Below, in pieces: positions 8,355 to 16,355 of a stretch of DNA of 64,000 nucleotides (position 1 is the stretch's first letter; each line of letters opens with the position of its first letter). The notes beneath the pieces are model-generated. The model was not told the origin of the DNA. It worked only from the letters and a program-made list of their open reading frames with translations, and did not search any database. Position numbers and translations under genes: made by a program. Source of the stretch: Planctomycetota bacterium (lineage in GTDB: Bacteria; Planctomycetota; UBA1135; GCA-002686595); assembly GCA_016220085.1 (NCBI GenBank), contig JACRIN010000004.1, forward strand, positions 62,001 through 126,000, in the 5' to 3' direction.

Positions 8355-9586
8355 AGATCGGCGAGGTGCGGGCGGTAGAGCGCTTCGAGCCGCAGGAGCT
8401 CGAGCGCCGCCGCCCGTGCCGCCCCCCGCGTCATCGGTGGTCCGACCTTGCTCTCACCAAGCGCGCGCACGAAGTCGCCGAGCCGGAACGCCTCGCGCTG
8501 ATGCTCGAGCGCGAGCAGCGCGTGCGCGAGCGGCCCGTTCTCGAACTTCAAGGGCTCGCGCCGCCGCACCTGGAGCGCGAGCGACTCGACGCGCTCGCGA
8601 TCGCGCAGATTGCGACGCTCGATCCGCAGCAGCGCTTCGGGATTCCACGCGAGCGGCTCGTCGTCGCGCGCGCTCGCGTCGAGCGGCGCACGCGGCGCGT
8701 TGCCGGGGCGCGCGAGCACGAGCTCGAGGCTCGGCCGCCACGCGAGCTCGTCGACCAACGCGAAGCGCCGCGCCGCGGGAAGGCGCGCGATGCGCTCGCG
8801 CAGCGGGCCCGCGGGCACCAGCGACTCCGCGTCCCAATCCGCGGGCTCGGCCCAGCGCAAGAACTCGAGCCCCGCGCGCTCGCAGAGCGCGAAGAGACCC
8901 GGCACGTCGTAGCTCGTCTCGTGCACGTTGAGGTAGCGATCGACGAACTCGACGTCGTGGATCGTGCGTTGATCGCTCCACGGGCCGTGCACCAAGGGCT
9001 CGCTCTCGACGCCGGCGACCAGCGCGCGGCCGACGCGCAGGCGTTCCTCGAGCGGGAGCTCGCGCGGTGCGATCGCGTCGATCGCGCGCACCAAGCGATA
9101 GAGCGACTCGCGTCCGCGACGGCCGTAGACCATCAACGAGAGCACGCCGTGCGGCGCGAGCACGTTCGCGAGTCGGCGCAGCCCGACCTCCGGATCGGCG
9201 AGGTGGTGCACGACGCCCGACGAAAGGACGACGTCGAAGCCGCCCGGCGGGACGTCGAGCCCCGCGAGCGTCATCAGGTCGACCTCGGCGAGCCGCACGT
9301 TGGCGAGCCCGCGTCGCTCGACCTCCGCGCGCGCGTGTTGGAGCGCCGGACCGCAAAGATCGATGCCGAGAAAGTCGACGTCGGGTTGCAGCACCGCGGC
9401 GCCGATCAGGCCGACACCGCGGCCGCAACCCGCGTCGAGCACCGTCAGCGCGCGCCCGGCCGGCCGACCGCGCTCGCCGTAGGAGAGCAACAGCCGCGCG
9501 TCGGTCGCCTGGCGCAGGGTCGGCGTGCCGGCGGGGTACGGGAAGGCGCTGTACATCGCACGCACGGCTTCGGTGATCGCGTCCAT
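8351..9586 (-). CDS. Class I SAM-dependent methyltransferase with C-terminal extension
   Basis: A 411-residue protein. Motif I is clear (VLDAGCGRGVGL, about residues 55-66), followed by the acidic end of strand 2 (FLGIDLCG), motif II/III (FDVVLSSGVVHHLADP) and LAPHGVLSLMVYG, so the N-terminal 250 residues are a Rossmann methyltransferase. The C-terminal roughly 150 residues are Arg/Leu-rich and not recognised; they may define the substrate. The ATG at 9586 has AAGGTG just upstream; the frame is open for another 300 codons without homology. A protein or small-molecule substrate cannot be told from sequence. Confidence 0.85.
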   Translation of the reverse strand: MDAITEAVRAMYSAFPYPAGTPTLRQATDARLLLSYGERGRPAGRALTVLDAGCGRGVGLIGAAVLQPDVDFLGIDLCGPALQHARAEVERRGLANVRLAEVDLMTLAGLDVPPGGFDVVLSSGVVHHLADPEVGLRRLANVLAPHGVLSLMVYGRRGRESLYRLVRAIDAIAPRELPLEERLRVGRALVAGVESEPLVHGPWSDQRTIHDVEFVDRYLNVHETSYDVPGLFALCERAGLEFLRWAEPADWDAESLVPAGPLRERIARLPAARRFALVDELAWRPSLELVLARPGNAPRAPLDASARDDEPLAWNPEALLRIERRNLRDRERVESLALQVRRREPLKFENGPLAHALLALEHQREAFRLGDFVRALGESKVGPPMTRGAARAAALELLRLEALYRPHLADL

Positions 9587-9763
9587 GCGCACCTTGTCGG
9601 TTCGCGCGCTCGCCGCGCTCCGCCGCGGGCCGCTCGGACGTGCCGCGCCCGGGACATCGCGAGAGAAATTCGGCTGCGCCGCGAACCGCGCTCTCGATGG
9701 TCGCGGCGCGCGCGGGAGCACTCCAAGCTCGGCCGACGGGAAGCGCGCTGCTAGACTGCTCGG

Positions 9764-10465
9764 ATGGGTCGACAATGGCTGCAGAAGAAGCGTGATATCA
9801 ACGCCAACAAGCGCGCGAAGATCACCACCAAGCTGGTCCGCGAAGTGACGATCGCCGCCAAGCTCGGCGCGCCCGATCCGAACATGAACGCGCGCCTCGC
9901 GGTCGCGGTCGAAGCGGCGCGCAAGGCGTCGGTGTCGAACGACGTCATCGCTCGCGCGATCAAGAAGGGCTCCGGCACCGGCGAAGCGAGCGCCGAGCTC
10001 TCGCTCGTGACCTTCGAGGGCATGTCGCCGCAGGGCGTGCCGGTGGTCGTCGAGTGCCTGACCGACAATCGCAATCGCACGGCGCCCGACATGCGCGCGC
10101 TGTTCCGCGACGGCCAGTTCGGCGCCAAGGTGATGTTCTTCTTCGACCACGTCGGGATGATCGAGGCGACGCACCCGACCACCGGGCTCGACCTCGAAAC
10201 CGTCGCGATCGAAGCGGGCGCGCAAGAGGTCGAGCCCGGCGAAGCGTCCGACGAAGCCAGCGCGGCGCACTTCTACACCGACCCGAAGGACCTCGACTCG
10301 ACGACCGCGTACCTGCGCGCCAACGGCTGGTCGGTCGTGCAGTCGGAGATGGGCTACAAGCCGAAGGATCCCGCGAAGCTCGCGCCCGACGTCCGCCAGG
10401 CGCACGAGACGTTCCTCGAGACGATCGACGATCACGACGACTGCCACCGGATCTACACGGCGTGA
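9764..10465 (+). CDS. yebC: YebC/PmpR/TACO1 family protein
   Basis: A 233-residue cytoplasmic protein of the YebC family, described both as a DNA-binding regulator (PmpR) and as a translation factor acting on stalled ribosomes. Its N-terminus is diagnostic in pattern (MGRQWLQKKRDINANKRAKI, then K-x-R-E-[IV] and the PDPNMNARLAVAVEAARKA block). The middle contains VTFEGMSPQGVPVVVECLTDN and the C-terminus keeps the YKP...YHRIYT-like end (here DCHRIYTA). The start differs slightly from the common MAGHS form. It is a single gene, divergent from the methyltransferase. Confidence 0.92.
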   Translation: MGRQWLQKKRDINANKRAKITTKLVREVTIAAKLGAPDPNMNARLAVAVEAARKASVSNDVIARAIKKGSGTGEASAELSLVTFEGMSPQGVPVVVECLTDNRNRTAPDMRALFRDGQFGAKVMFFFDHVGMIEATHPTTGLDLETVAIEAGAQEVEPGEASDEASAAHFYTDPKDLDSTTAYLRANGWSVVQSEMGYKPKDPAKLAPDVRQAHETFLETIDDHDDCHRIYTA

Positions 10466-10678
10466 TCCGCGGCTCCGGCGCTTCGCGATGAAGCTCGGCA
10501 CGCCACGCTCAGCCCGGTCCGTTCGTCCGAGTGGGCGAGGCCGAAGCCGCGATGCTCGCGTCGGATTCGAACCGGTCGTCGGCCCACCGAGCCATTCCGG
10601 TGCGAACTCGGCGCGAACTCAGCGCGAGCCGGCGACGAGCGGCACGCTCGAAGCGTTCGCGCCGCGAGCGCGCCGTGC

Positions 10679-11794
10679 TCAGAGCTCGCCGAGCAAGACG
10701 TCGGCGATGCGTTGCGACGCGCGGCCGTCGCCGTACGGATTCGGCGGCGGCGGTGTGCTCGCGCGCGGGAGCGACAGCGCTCGCAAAAGCTCCGGCACGA
10801 GCACCGCGCGCGACGTGCCGACGAGGCGCGCGAGCCCCTGCTCGATCGCTTCCGGCCGCTCGGTCGCCGCCCGCGTCACCAAAACGGGCACGCCGAGCGT
10901 CGGCGCCTCTTCCTGGATGCCGCCGGAGTCGGTGACGATCACCGTGGCGCGCGCGAGCAGCGCGACGAACGGCAGGTACTCCAGCGGACGGACGAGGTGG
11001 ATCCGCGGATGGCCGCCGAGCAGCTCGTGCACCGGCGCGCGCACGTTCGGATTCAAGTGCACCGGATAGACGAGCACCGCGTCCTCGCGGCGATCGACGA
11101 CTTCGCGCAGCGCGGAGCACAACTCTCGCAACGGCGGGCCGAAGCTCTCGCGGCGATGGCCGGTGACCAGCACGAGCTTGCGACCCTCCAGCGCGCCGCT
11201 CGGCAAGTCGGGGATCGTCGGCGGGCGCGCGCGATTGCGCTCGAGCGCGAGCTCGAGCGCGTCGACCACGGTGTTGCCGACGACGTGGATCGCGGTGTCT
11301 CGAACGCGCTCGGCACGCAGGTCCTGCGCGGCGCACTCGGTCGGCGCGAAGCACCAGCGCGCGAGCGGATCGGTCAAGCGTCGGTTCATCTCCTCCGGCC
11401 ACGGCGCGGCGAGGTCGTGCGTGCGCAGGCCCGCCTCGACGTGGCCGACCGGCACGCCGGCGTAGAACGCGGCGAGCGTCGACGCGAGGCACGTCGTCGT
11501 GTCGCCGTGGACGAGCACGGCGTCGGGCGAGAGGTCGCGCAACACGTTGCGCACGCCGAGCAGCACGCGCGCGGTGACGTCGGCGAGCTCCTGATCGGGC
11601 CGCATCAAGTCGAGATCGACGTCGGGCCGCAGATCGAACGCCGCGCAGACCTGGTCGAGCATCTCGCGGTGCTGCGCGGTCGCGACGAACAGCGCGTCGC
11701 AGCGCGGCCTGCGGCGCAGTTCGAGCAGCACCGGCGCCATTTTGATCGCTTCGGGCCGCGTGCCGACGATCACGGCGATGCGACGCGGGCTCAC
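10679..11794 (-). CDS. wecB: Non-hydrolysing UDP-GlcNAc 2-epimerase
   Basis: Converts UDP-N-acetylglucosamine to UDP-N-acetylmannosamine, a precursor for surface polysaccharides. The 371-residue length fits the family. Conserved blocks are present: GTRPEAIKMAPV near the start, TAQHREMLDQV, VHGDTTTCLAS, GHVEAGLRT, PEEMNRRLTD, GNTVVDAL, TGHRRESFG (with the active-site His-Arg region) and the UDP-binding TDSGGIQEEAP. The start codon is GTG at 11794. It lies downstream of the GT2 transferase, separated by a 33-bp tandem array, in a sugar-modification cluster with the methyltransferase and GT-C genes. Confidence 0.94.
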   Translation of the reverse strand: MSPRRIAVIVGTRPEAIKMAPVLLELRRRPRCDALFVATAQHREMLDQVCAAFDLRPDVDLDLMRPDQELADVTARVLLGVRNVLRDLSPDAVLVHGDTTTCLASTLAAFYAGVPVGHVEAGLRTHDLAAPWPEEMNRRLTDPLARWCFAPTECAAQDLRAERVRDTAIHVVGNTVVDALELALERNRARPPTIPDLPSGALEGRKLVLVTGHRRESFGPPLRELCSALREVVDRREDAVLVYPVHLNPNVRAPVHELLGGHPRIHLVRPLEYLPFVALLARATVIVTDSGGIQEEAPTLGVPVLVTRAATERPEAIEQGLARLVGTSRAVLVPELLRALSLPRASTPPPPNPYGDGRASQRIADVLLGEL

Positions 11795-11800
11795 GGCGTT

Positions 11801-11932
11801 GCGATTCCCGCACGACTCCGGTTGATCCGGCTCGCGCTTCCTGCGCGACGCCAGCTCATCCGGCTCGAGCTTCCGGCGCGACGCCGATTCATCGGGCTCG
11901 CGGTTCCTGCGCGAGGCCCGACCATCGGGCTC
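11801..11932. repeat. 33-bp tandem array, four copies
   Basis: Four head-to-tail 33-bp units (11801, 11834, 11867, 11900), each ending in GGCTC and containing a variant of TTCCTGCGCGACGCC. A fifth degenerate unit runs into the stop region of the GT2 gene. The array fills the whole gap between that gene and wecB. The period equals 11 codons. Divergence between units (roughly 20-35% by eye) implies it is not very recent. Confidence 0.85.
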
Positions 11933-11954
11933 GCGGCCCCCGCGCGACGAGCGT

Positions 11955-12716
11955 TCACGAGCCCGCTCCGCGCGCCGGACTCGAGAGGCGCTCGCGCACC
12001 AACACCGCGAGCGTCCGCACGACCGTGCGACCGACCTTCATCTTCGACGCGCCGACCTTGCGGTCGTAGCGGAGCACCAACGGCACCTCGCCGAAGATCG
12101 CGCCGCGCCGAGCGAGGTGCAGCAGCATCTCGACCATGCACGCGAAGCCCTCTTCCGCGAGCGGTCGATCGCCGAGCGCCGCGAGCGCGTCCTGCAGGAA
12201 CTTCGCGCGGTACGCGCGGTAGCCGCACGAGTAGTCGCGCACGCCTTGGATCGGGCACACCAGGCGGAAGAGCACGCTCATCCCGCTCGAGAGCACGCGC
12301 CGCGACCACGGCACGCCGCGCACGACCGCGCCGGGTTGGTAACGCGACGCGATCACGACATCGCGGCCTTCTTGGATGCCGCGGATCATCGCGAGCATCT
12401 GCCCCGGCACGTGGCTGTTGTCGGCGTCCATGCAGACGACGACGTCGCCGGCTAGCGCTTGAGACGCCGCCGCGGTCATGCCGCGCAGGAACGTGCCCGC
12501 GAGCCCGAGGTTCTTCTCGTTTCGGATCACTTCGAGCGACAGCGAGCCCGCGGAGCGCGCGGCGACCGCCGCGGTGTCGTCGGTCGAGCCGTCGTCGACG
12601 ACCAGTACGCGCACGTCGAGCTGGAACGACTCCGCCGCGATCTCGCCGAGGTGCGCGAGCAACGCCGGCAGGTTCGCGGCTTCGTTGTACGCAGGCAGGA
12701 CGACCCAGACGCGCAT
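11955..12716 (-). CDS. Family 2 glycosyltransferase (DPM1/polyprenyl-phosphate type)
   Basis: A 253-residue GT-A fold transferase. The N-terminus VVLPAYNEAANLPALL and VLVVDDGSTDDT (about residues 40-52) form the nucleotide-sugar site, MDADNSHVPG carries the DxD-like metal motif, and the late SCGYRAYRAKFL and AEEGFACMVEML blocks match dolichyl/polyprenyl-phosphate mannosyltransferase-like proteins. It probably loads a sugar on a lipid carrier at the inner membrane face. It lies 3 bases downstream of a methyltransferase stop and upstream of wecB. A GT-C membrane transferase nearby could use the lipid-linked sugar (inference). Confidence 0.9.
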   Translation of the reverse strand: MRVWVVLPAYNEAANLPALLAHLGEIAAESFQLDVRVLVVDDGSTDDTAAVAARSAGSLSLEVIRNEKNLGLAGTFLRGMTAAASQALAGDVVVCMDADNSHVPGQMLAMIRGIQEGRDVVIASRYQPGAVVRGVPWSRRVLSSGMSVLFRLVCPIQGVRDYSCGYRAYRAKFLQDALAALGDRPLAEEGFACMVEMLLHLARRGAIFGEVPLVLRYDRKVGASKMKVGRTVVRTLAVLVRERLSSPARGAGS

Positions 12717-12719
12717 CGT

Positions 12720-13403
12720 TCAGCTCGCGGCTCGTCCGTGGACCGGCGCACGCGACGCCGCGCTCGTGCCGCCGACGATCCAGATCGCCGAACCGACGCG
12801 CTGCATCAGCCCGCGCGGCCGCGCGACGTGCAGGTAGTACCGGCCGAGCACGAGCCGGCGTACGACGCCGCCCCAATCGAGCACGGTGAAGCCGTTGCGC
12901 TCGAACGCGGCGAGCCACGCGTGGCGCGCCCACTTCGAGACGTGGGTCGGATCGCGATCGAGCGCGCGCACCAGCCCACCGAGCGGCCCGTCGTACACCG
13001 GCACGACGGCGATCAGATACCCGGGCTCGGCGAGCCGCGCGCGGATGCACGCGAGCGCCGCATCGATCTCGGGGATGTGCTCCAGAACGTCCCAGGCGAC
13101 GACGACCGACGGCGGACGCTCGCTCGGGATCTGCTCGTACGAGCCCGCGAGCAAGCGCGCGCTCGGCACGCGGCGGCGCGCCTCGGCGAGGCCGTAGTCG
13201 TTCACCTCGCTGCCGGTGCAGCGGTACTCCGCCGACGCACGCGCGAGGAAGTTGCCGAGACCGACGCCGAGCTCGAAGAGCTCCGCCCCCGGCGGCGTGA
13301 AGCGCCGCACGAGCTGCATGTAGAAGTCGAGCTTGCGCGCCGAACTCTGTCGCTCGTAGTCCGCATAGAACTCCGCGTAGTACTCGCGCCCGCCGACCGA
13401 CAT
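12720..13403 (-). CDS. SAM-dependent methyltransferase
   Basis: A 227-residue class I methyltransferase-like protein. Motif I is slightly atypical: ELFELGVGLGNFLA (about residues 36-49) instead of the DxGxGxG form. Then come the acidic residue after strand 2 (GSEVNDYG) and VVAWDVLEHIPEIDAAL, the usual motif II with D-V-L-E-H. The C-terminal half (THVSKWARHAWLAAFERNGF) is typical of methyltransferases acting on sugars or lipids. ATG at 13403 has GAGG just upstream; an in-frame GTG at 13421 would add six residues. It is first in the run with GT2 and wecB, so a polysaccharide or lipid-sugar substrate is likely. Confidence 0.83.
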   Translation of the reverse strand: MSVGGREYYAEFYADYERQSSARKLDFYMQLVRRFTPPGAELFELGVGLGNFLARASAEYRCTGSEVNDYGLAEARRRVPSARLLAGSYEQIPSERPPSVVVAWDVLEHIPEIDAALACIRARLAEPGYLIAVVPVYDGPLGGLVRALDRDPTHVSKWARHAWLAAFERNGFTVLDWGGVVRRLVLGRYYLHVARPRGLMQRVGSAIWIVGGTSAASRAPVHGRAAS

Positions 13404-13516
13404 CGCCTCGAACCATACCACAGGAGGTCGAGCGCCGTCGCGCGCCGAGCACGCCGTTCGCGCGGCGTCCGCGCGCGTTGACAGTCCGCGGACGCCCCGG
13501 TAGAAGCTCCACCCGC

Positions 13517-15151
13517 GTGACCGCCAACCAAAGCGACGGCGTTGCGACGGCGGACCGGATCCGACGCTTCGAGCTCGCGTTCGCGTGGCTCGCCACCGCG
13601 TTCGCGCTCGCGTGCTTCGCGCGCTTCTACGTCGACGCCGGCGCGCTTTGGCGCGACGAGATCAACAGCGTCAACCTCGCGGCGACGCCCGAGCTCTCCG
13701 AGCTCGTCCGTCGCTCGGAGTTCGAGTCGTTCCCGCCGCCGTGGACGCTGCTCTTGCGCGCGTGGACGTCGTTCGCGGGCGGGAGCGACGGCTCGCTGCG
13801 GTTCGCGGGCGTGCTCGGCGGCGCGTCGCTGCTCGCGGCCGTTTGGCTCGCCGCGCGCGGGCTCGGCCGCGCGGCGCCCGTGGTGTCGCTCGCGGTGCTC
13901 GCGGTGCAACCCGAGGTGCTGCGCTGGTCGTCGACGGTGCGCGCGTACGGACTCGGCGCGTGCCTCGGCGTGCTCGTGCTGCTCGCGTTGCTGCGCGTCG
14001 TCGAAGCGCCGACGCGCACGCGGGTGCTGCTCGCGATCGTCGCGACGGTCGCGAGCGTGCAAGTGCTCTTCCAGAACGCCGTGCTGGTCGCCGTCGCGGT
14101 CGCGGGCGCGATGCTGCTCGCGATCCTGCGCGGCGAAGCGCGGCGCGCGTGGATCCCGGTCGCGATCGGAGCGGCCGGCGCGCTCGCGCTGCTGCCCTAC
14201 CTCGGCGTGATCGGTCGCGTGCGCGAGTGGAGCATGATCCTCGAGCAAGAGGTGACGCTCGCTAGCCTCGGCGACAAGCTCGTCGGCTCGTTCGGCGCGA
14301 CGAGCAAGGTCGCGCTCGCCGTTTGGGCGGTGCTCGCCGCCGCGGCGCTCGCCGCGGGCGTCGCGTCGCTCGTTCGACTCGGCGCCGAGCCCGAGCGTCG
14401 AGCCGCGCGCGCTCGCGCGATCGTCGGCGCGGCGCTGCTCGTGCTCGCGCCGCTCGTCGTCGTCGCGTTCTTCCTGAGGCTCTCCTACCCCACCGAGTCC
14501 TGGTACTACGTCGGGCTCTTCGCGTTCGCCGCCGCGAGCGCGGAACTCGCGCTCGGCGCCCTGGCGGCCGCGAAAGCGCGCCTCGCGGTGCTCGCGCTCG
14601 CGTGCATCGCGCTCGTCGGCGGCGCGACGAGCGCGTGGAGCGCGATGCCGCAGAAGCTGACGGTCGTCGACCAGCTCGCCGCGCGCGTGACGAGCGAAGG
14701 CAAACCCGGCGACCTCGTCGTCGTCAACCCGTGGTTCCTCGCGCTGACGTTCGACCGTTACTACGTCGGGCCGCTCGAGGTGCTCACCGCGCCGCCGCTC
14801 GAGGATCGGACGCTGCATCGCTACGACCTGATCAAGCGTCGGATGCTCGAGACGCAGGTGATGGCGCCCGTGCTCGAGCGCATCGGCGCCGTGCTCGCCG
14901 CCGGCGGACGCGTGTGGATCGTCGGCGACCTCAATCCGACGCCGAACGGCCTGCCTCCGTTGCGCCTGGGCGCGCCGCCGCGACCGGGCAGCGGCTGGAG
15001 CGCGCTCGCGGACCTCTTCCTGTGGTCGACGCGCCTCGGCGACTACCTCGTCGCGCACACGACGACGCGCCAACTCGTCTACGCGCCCGGCGAAACCGGC
15101 CAACCGATCGAAGCGACGACGCTGTACGTCGTGCAGGGCTGGCGTCCGTAG
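13517..15151 (+). CDS. GT-C type membrane glycosyltransferase
   Basis: A 544-residue multi-spanning protein resembling ArnT/PMT-like GT39 and GT83 enzymes, which transfer sugars from polyprenyl phosphates outside the inner membrane. The first periplasmic loop has the acidic catalytic-type motif LWRDEINSV (about residue 43), followed by FPPPWTLLLRAW. About eleven hydrophobic helices come next, and a soluble C-terminal domain of about 170 residues (from about 385). The GTG at 13517 was chosen because the signal-like part starts there; an in-frame TTG lies upstream. It is divergent from the methyltransferase/GT2/wecB cluster. Confidence 0.83.
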   Translation: MTANQSDGVATADRIRRFELAFAWLATAFALACFARFYVDAGALWRDEINSVNLAATPELSELVRRSEFESFPPPWTLLLRAWTSFAGGSDGSLRFAGVLGGASLLAAVWLAARGLGRAAPVVSLAVLAVQPEVLRWSSTVRAYGLGACLGVLVLLALLRVVEAPTRTRVLLAIVATVASVQVLFQNAVLVAVAVAGAMLLAILRGEARRAWIPVAIGAAGALALLPYLGVIGRVREWSMILEQEVTLASLGDKLVGSFGATSKVALAVWAVLAAAALAAGVASLVRLGAEPERRAARARAIVGAALLVLAPLVVVAFFLRLSYPTESWYYVGLFAFAAASAELALGALAAAKARLAVLALACIALVGGATSAWSAMPQKLTVVDQLAARVTSEGKPGDLVVVNPWFLALTFDRYYVGPLEVLTAPPLEDRTLHRYDLIKRRMLETQVMAPVLERIGAVLAAGGRVWIVGDLNPTPNGLPPLRLGAPPRPGSGWSALADLFLWSTRLGDYLVAHTTTRQLVYAPGETGQPIEATTLYVVQGWRP

Positions 15152-15250
15152 CGCGGAGGCGTCGAGCGACGCAGCTCGCTACACTCGCGGATCGGAGCTC
15201 GCGCGCGACGAGGTGCGAGCTCGTTTCGACGCAGCGGAAGTGAGGCACGC

Positions 15251-15928
15251 GTGAAACTCGCAGACAAGGCAAAGCGCATCCAAGGAATCCTGGACGAGCT
15301 CTATCCCGCGCCGCCGATACCGCTCGACCACACCGATCCGTACACGTTGCTCGTCGCCGTGCTGCTGTCCGCGCAGTGCACCGACAAGAAGGTCAACGAG
15401 ACCACGCCGAAGCTCTTCGCGCGCGCCAAGACGCCGCAGGCGATGGTGAAGCTCACGCCCGAGGCGATCCGCGAGATCATCAAACCGTGCGGCCTCTCGC
15501 CGGCGAAGTCGAAGGCGATCCACGGGCTCTCGAAGTTGTTGCTCGAGAAGCACGGCGGTCGCGTGCCGCGCACGTTCGAGGAGCTCGAGGCGCTGCCCGG
15601 CGTCGGTCACAAGACCGCGAGCGTCGTGATGATCCACGCGTTTCGGATGCCCGCGTTCCCGGTCGATACCCACATCCATCGACTCGCCGCGCGTTGGGGG
15701 CTTTCCGATGGTTCGAGCGTCGAGCGCACCGAGCGCGACGTCAAGGCGCTCTTCCCGGAGAGCGCGTGGGAGCGCTTGCACCTGCAGTGGATCTACTTCG
15801 GCCGCGAGCACTGCCCCGCGCTGCGCCACGACCTCGGCGCGTGCCCGATTTGCTCGTGGGCGGCGTCGAAGGAGCTGCTCGCCGCCGCCAAGGCGCCCAA
15901 GCTTCCTCGCGCGAGGCCCAAGCGGTAG
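15251..15928 (+). CDS. nth: Endonuclease III-like DNA glycosylase with altered Fe-S loop
   Basis: Base-excision repair glycosylase/AP lyase for oxidised pyrimidines, 225 residues. The helix-hairpin-helix is LPGVGHKTASVV with catalytic Lys121, and the catalytic Asp is D139 in VDTHIHR. The C-terminal iron-sulfur loop is abnormal. Usual Nth has four cysteines as C-x6-C-x2-C-x5-C. Here only C188, C198 and C201 are present, spaced x9 and x2, and no fourth Cys follows. Either the cluster uses another ligand such as His187, or it is lost. GTG start at 15251. cyaY follows 13 bases downstream. Confidence 0.93.
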   Translation: MKLADKAKRIQGILDELYPAPPIPLDHTDPYTLLVAVLLSAQCTDKKVNETTPKLFARAKTPQAMVKLTPEAIREIIKPCGLSPAKSKAIHGLSKLLLEKHGGRVPRTFEELEALPGVGHKTASVVMIHAFRMPAFPVDTHIHRLAARWGLSDGSSVERTERDVKALFPESAWERLHLQWIYFGREHCPALRHDLGACPICSWAASKELLAAAKAPKLPRARPKR

Positions 15929-15941
15929 CATCGGTCGCGCG

Positions 15942-16262
15942 ATGCAACCCAACGAGTACCTGCGCCAGGTCGACACCGTGCTCGCGCGCGTGCAGCGTTG
16001 GCTGGAGGGCTTCGATCCCGACGAGCTCGACTACTCCACGACCGACGGAGTGATCACGATCGAGTTCGCCGACCGCACGCGCTACGTGTTGAACCGCCAG
16101 ACCGCGGCCTCGCAGATGTGGTTGGCGGCCGGCGCGCGCGCGTGGCACTACTCGTGGGATGCGGCGAAGAGCGAGTGGCTCGACGATCGCGACGGACACC
16201 GTTTGCTGGAGAACGTCGCGCGGGTCGTGTCGACCAAGCTCGGCCGCGACGTGAAGCTCTAG
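15942..16262 (+). CDS. cyaY: Frataxin-like protein CyaY
   Basis: A 106-residue cytoplasmic protein of the frataxin/CyaY family, which binds iron and modulates Fe-S cluster assembly. The fold pattern is recognisable: an acidic first helix (WLEGFDPDELDYSTTDG), central strands VITIEFADRTRYVLNRQ, then QMWLAAGARAWHYSW and a final helix (LLENVARVVSTKLG). The asparagine-arginine-glutamine of VLNRQ and the tryptophan in the QMWLA strand are the family signature. Start is the ATG at 15942. It is directly downstream of nth, probably one transcript. Confidence 0.88.
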   Translation: MQPNEYLRQVDTVLARVQRWLEGFDPDELDYSTTDGVITIEFADRTRYVLNRQTAASQMWLAAGARAWHYSWDAAKSEWLDDRDGHRLLENVARVVSTKLGRDVKL

Positions 16263-16291
16263 GCTCGGCTGCGCGACGGGTCGCTACGTTT

Positions 16292-16327
16292 ACGGCGCGC
16301 ACGGCGCGCACGGCGCGCACGGCGCTG
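16292..16327. repeat. 9-bp tandem array, about four copies
   Basis: Three exact copies plus one diverged copy of ACGGCGCGC lie in the gap between the cyaY stop and the convergent end of the secreted propeller-like gene. The period equals three codons. Small, but of the same kind as the other gap arrays. Confidence 0.75.
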
Positions 16328-16355
16328 CGAGGCGACGCGCGGCGACTCGCTCGCC

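Noticed and set aside
9764..10465. Doubt about the YebC start (MGRQW instead of the usual MAGHS)
   Set aside because: All later family blocks align and the length is normal, so the start is accepted as a variant.
10531..10600. T-loop-like GGTTCGAATCC on the minus strand, suggesting a tRNA
   Set aside because: Only three of five T-stem pairs form, no matching acceptor stem about 70 bases away, and no anticodon arm could be drawn.
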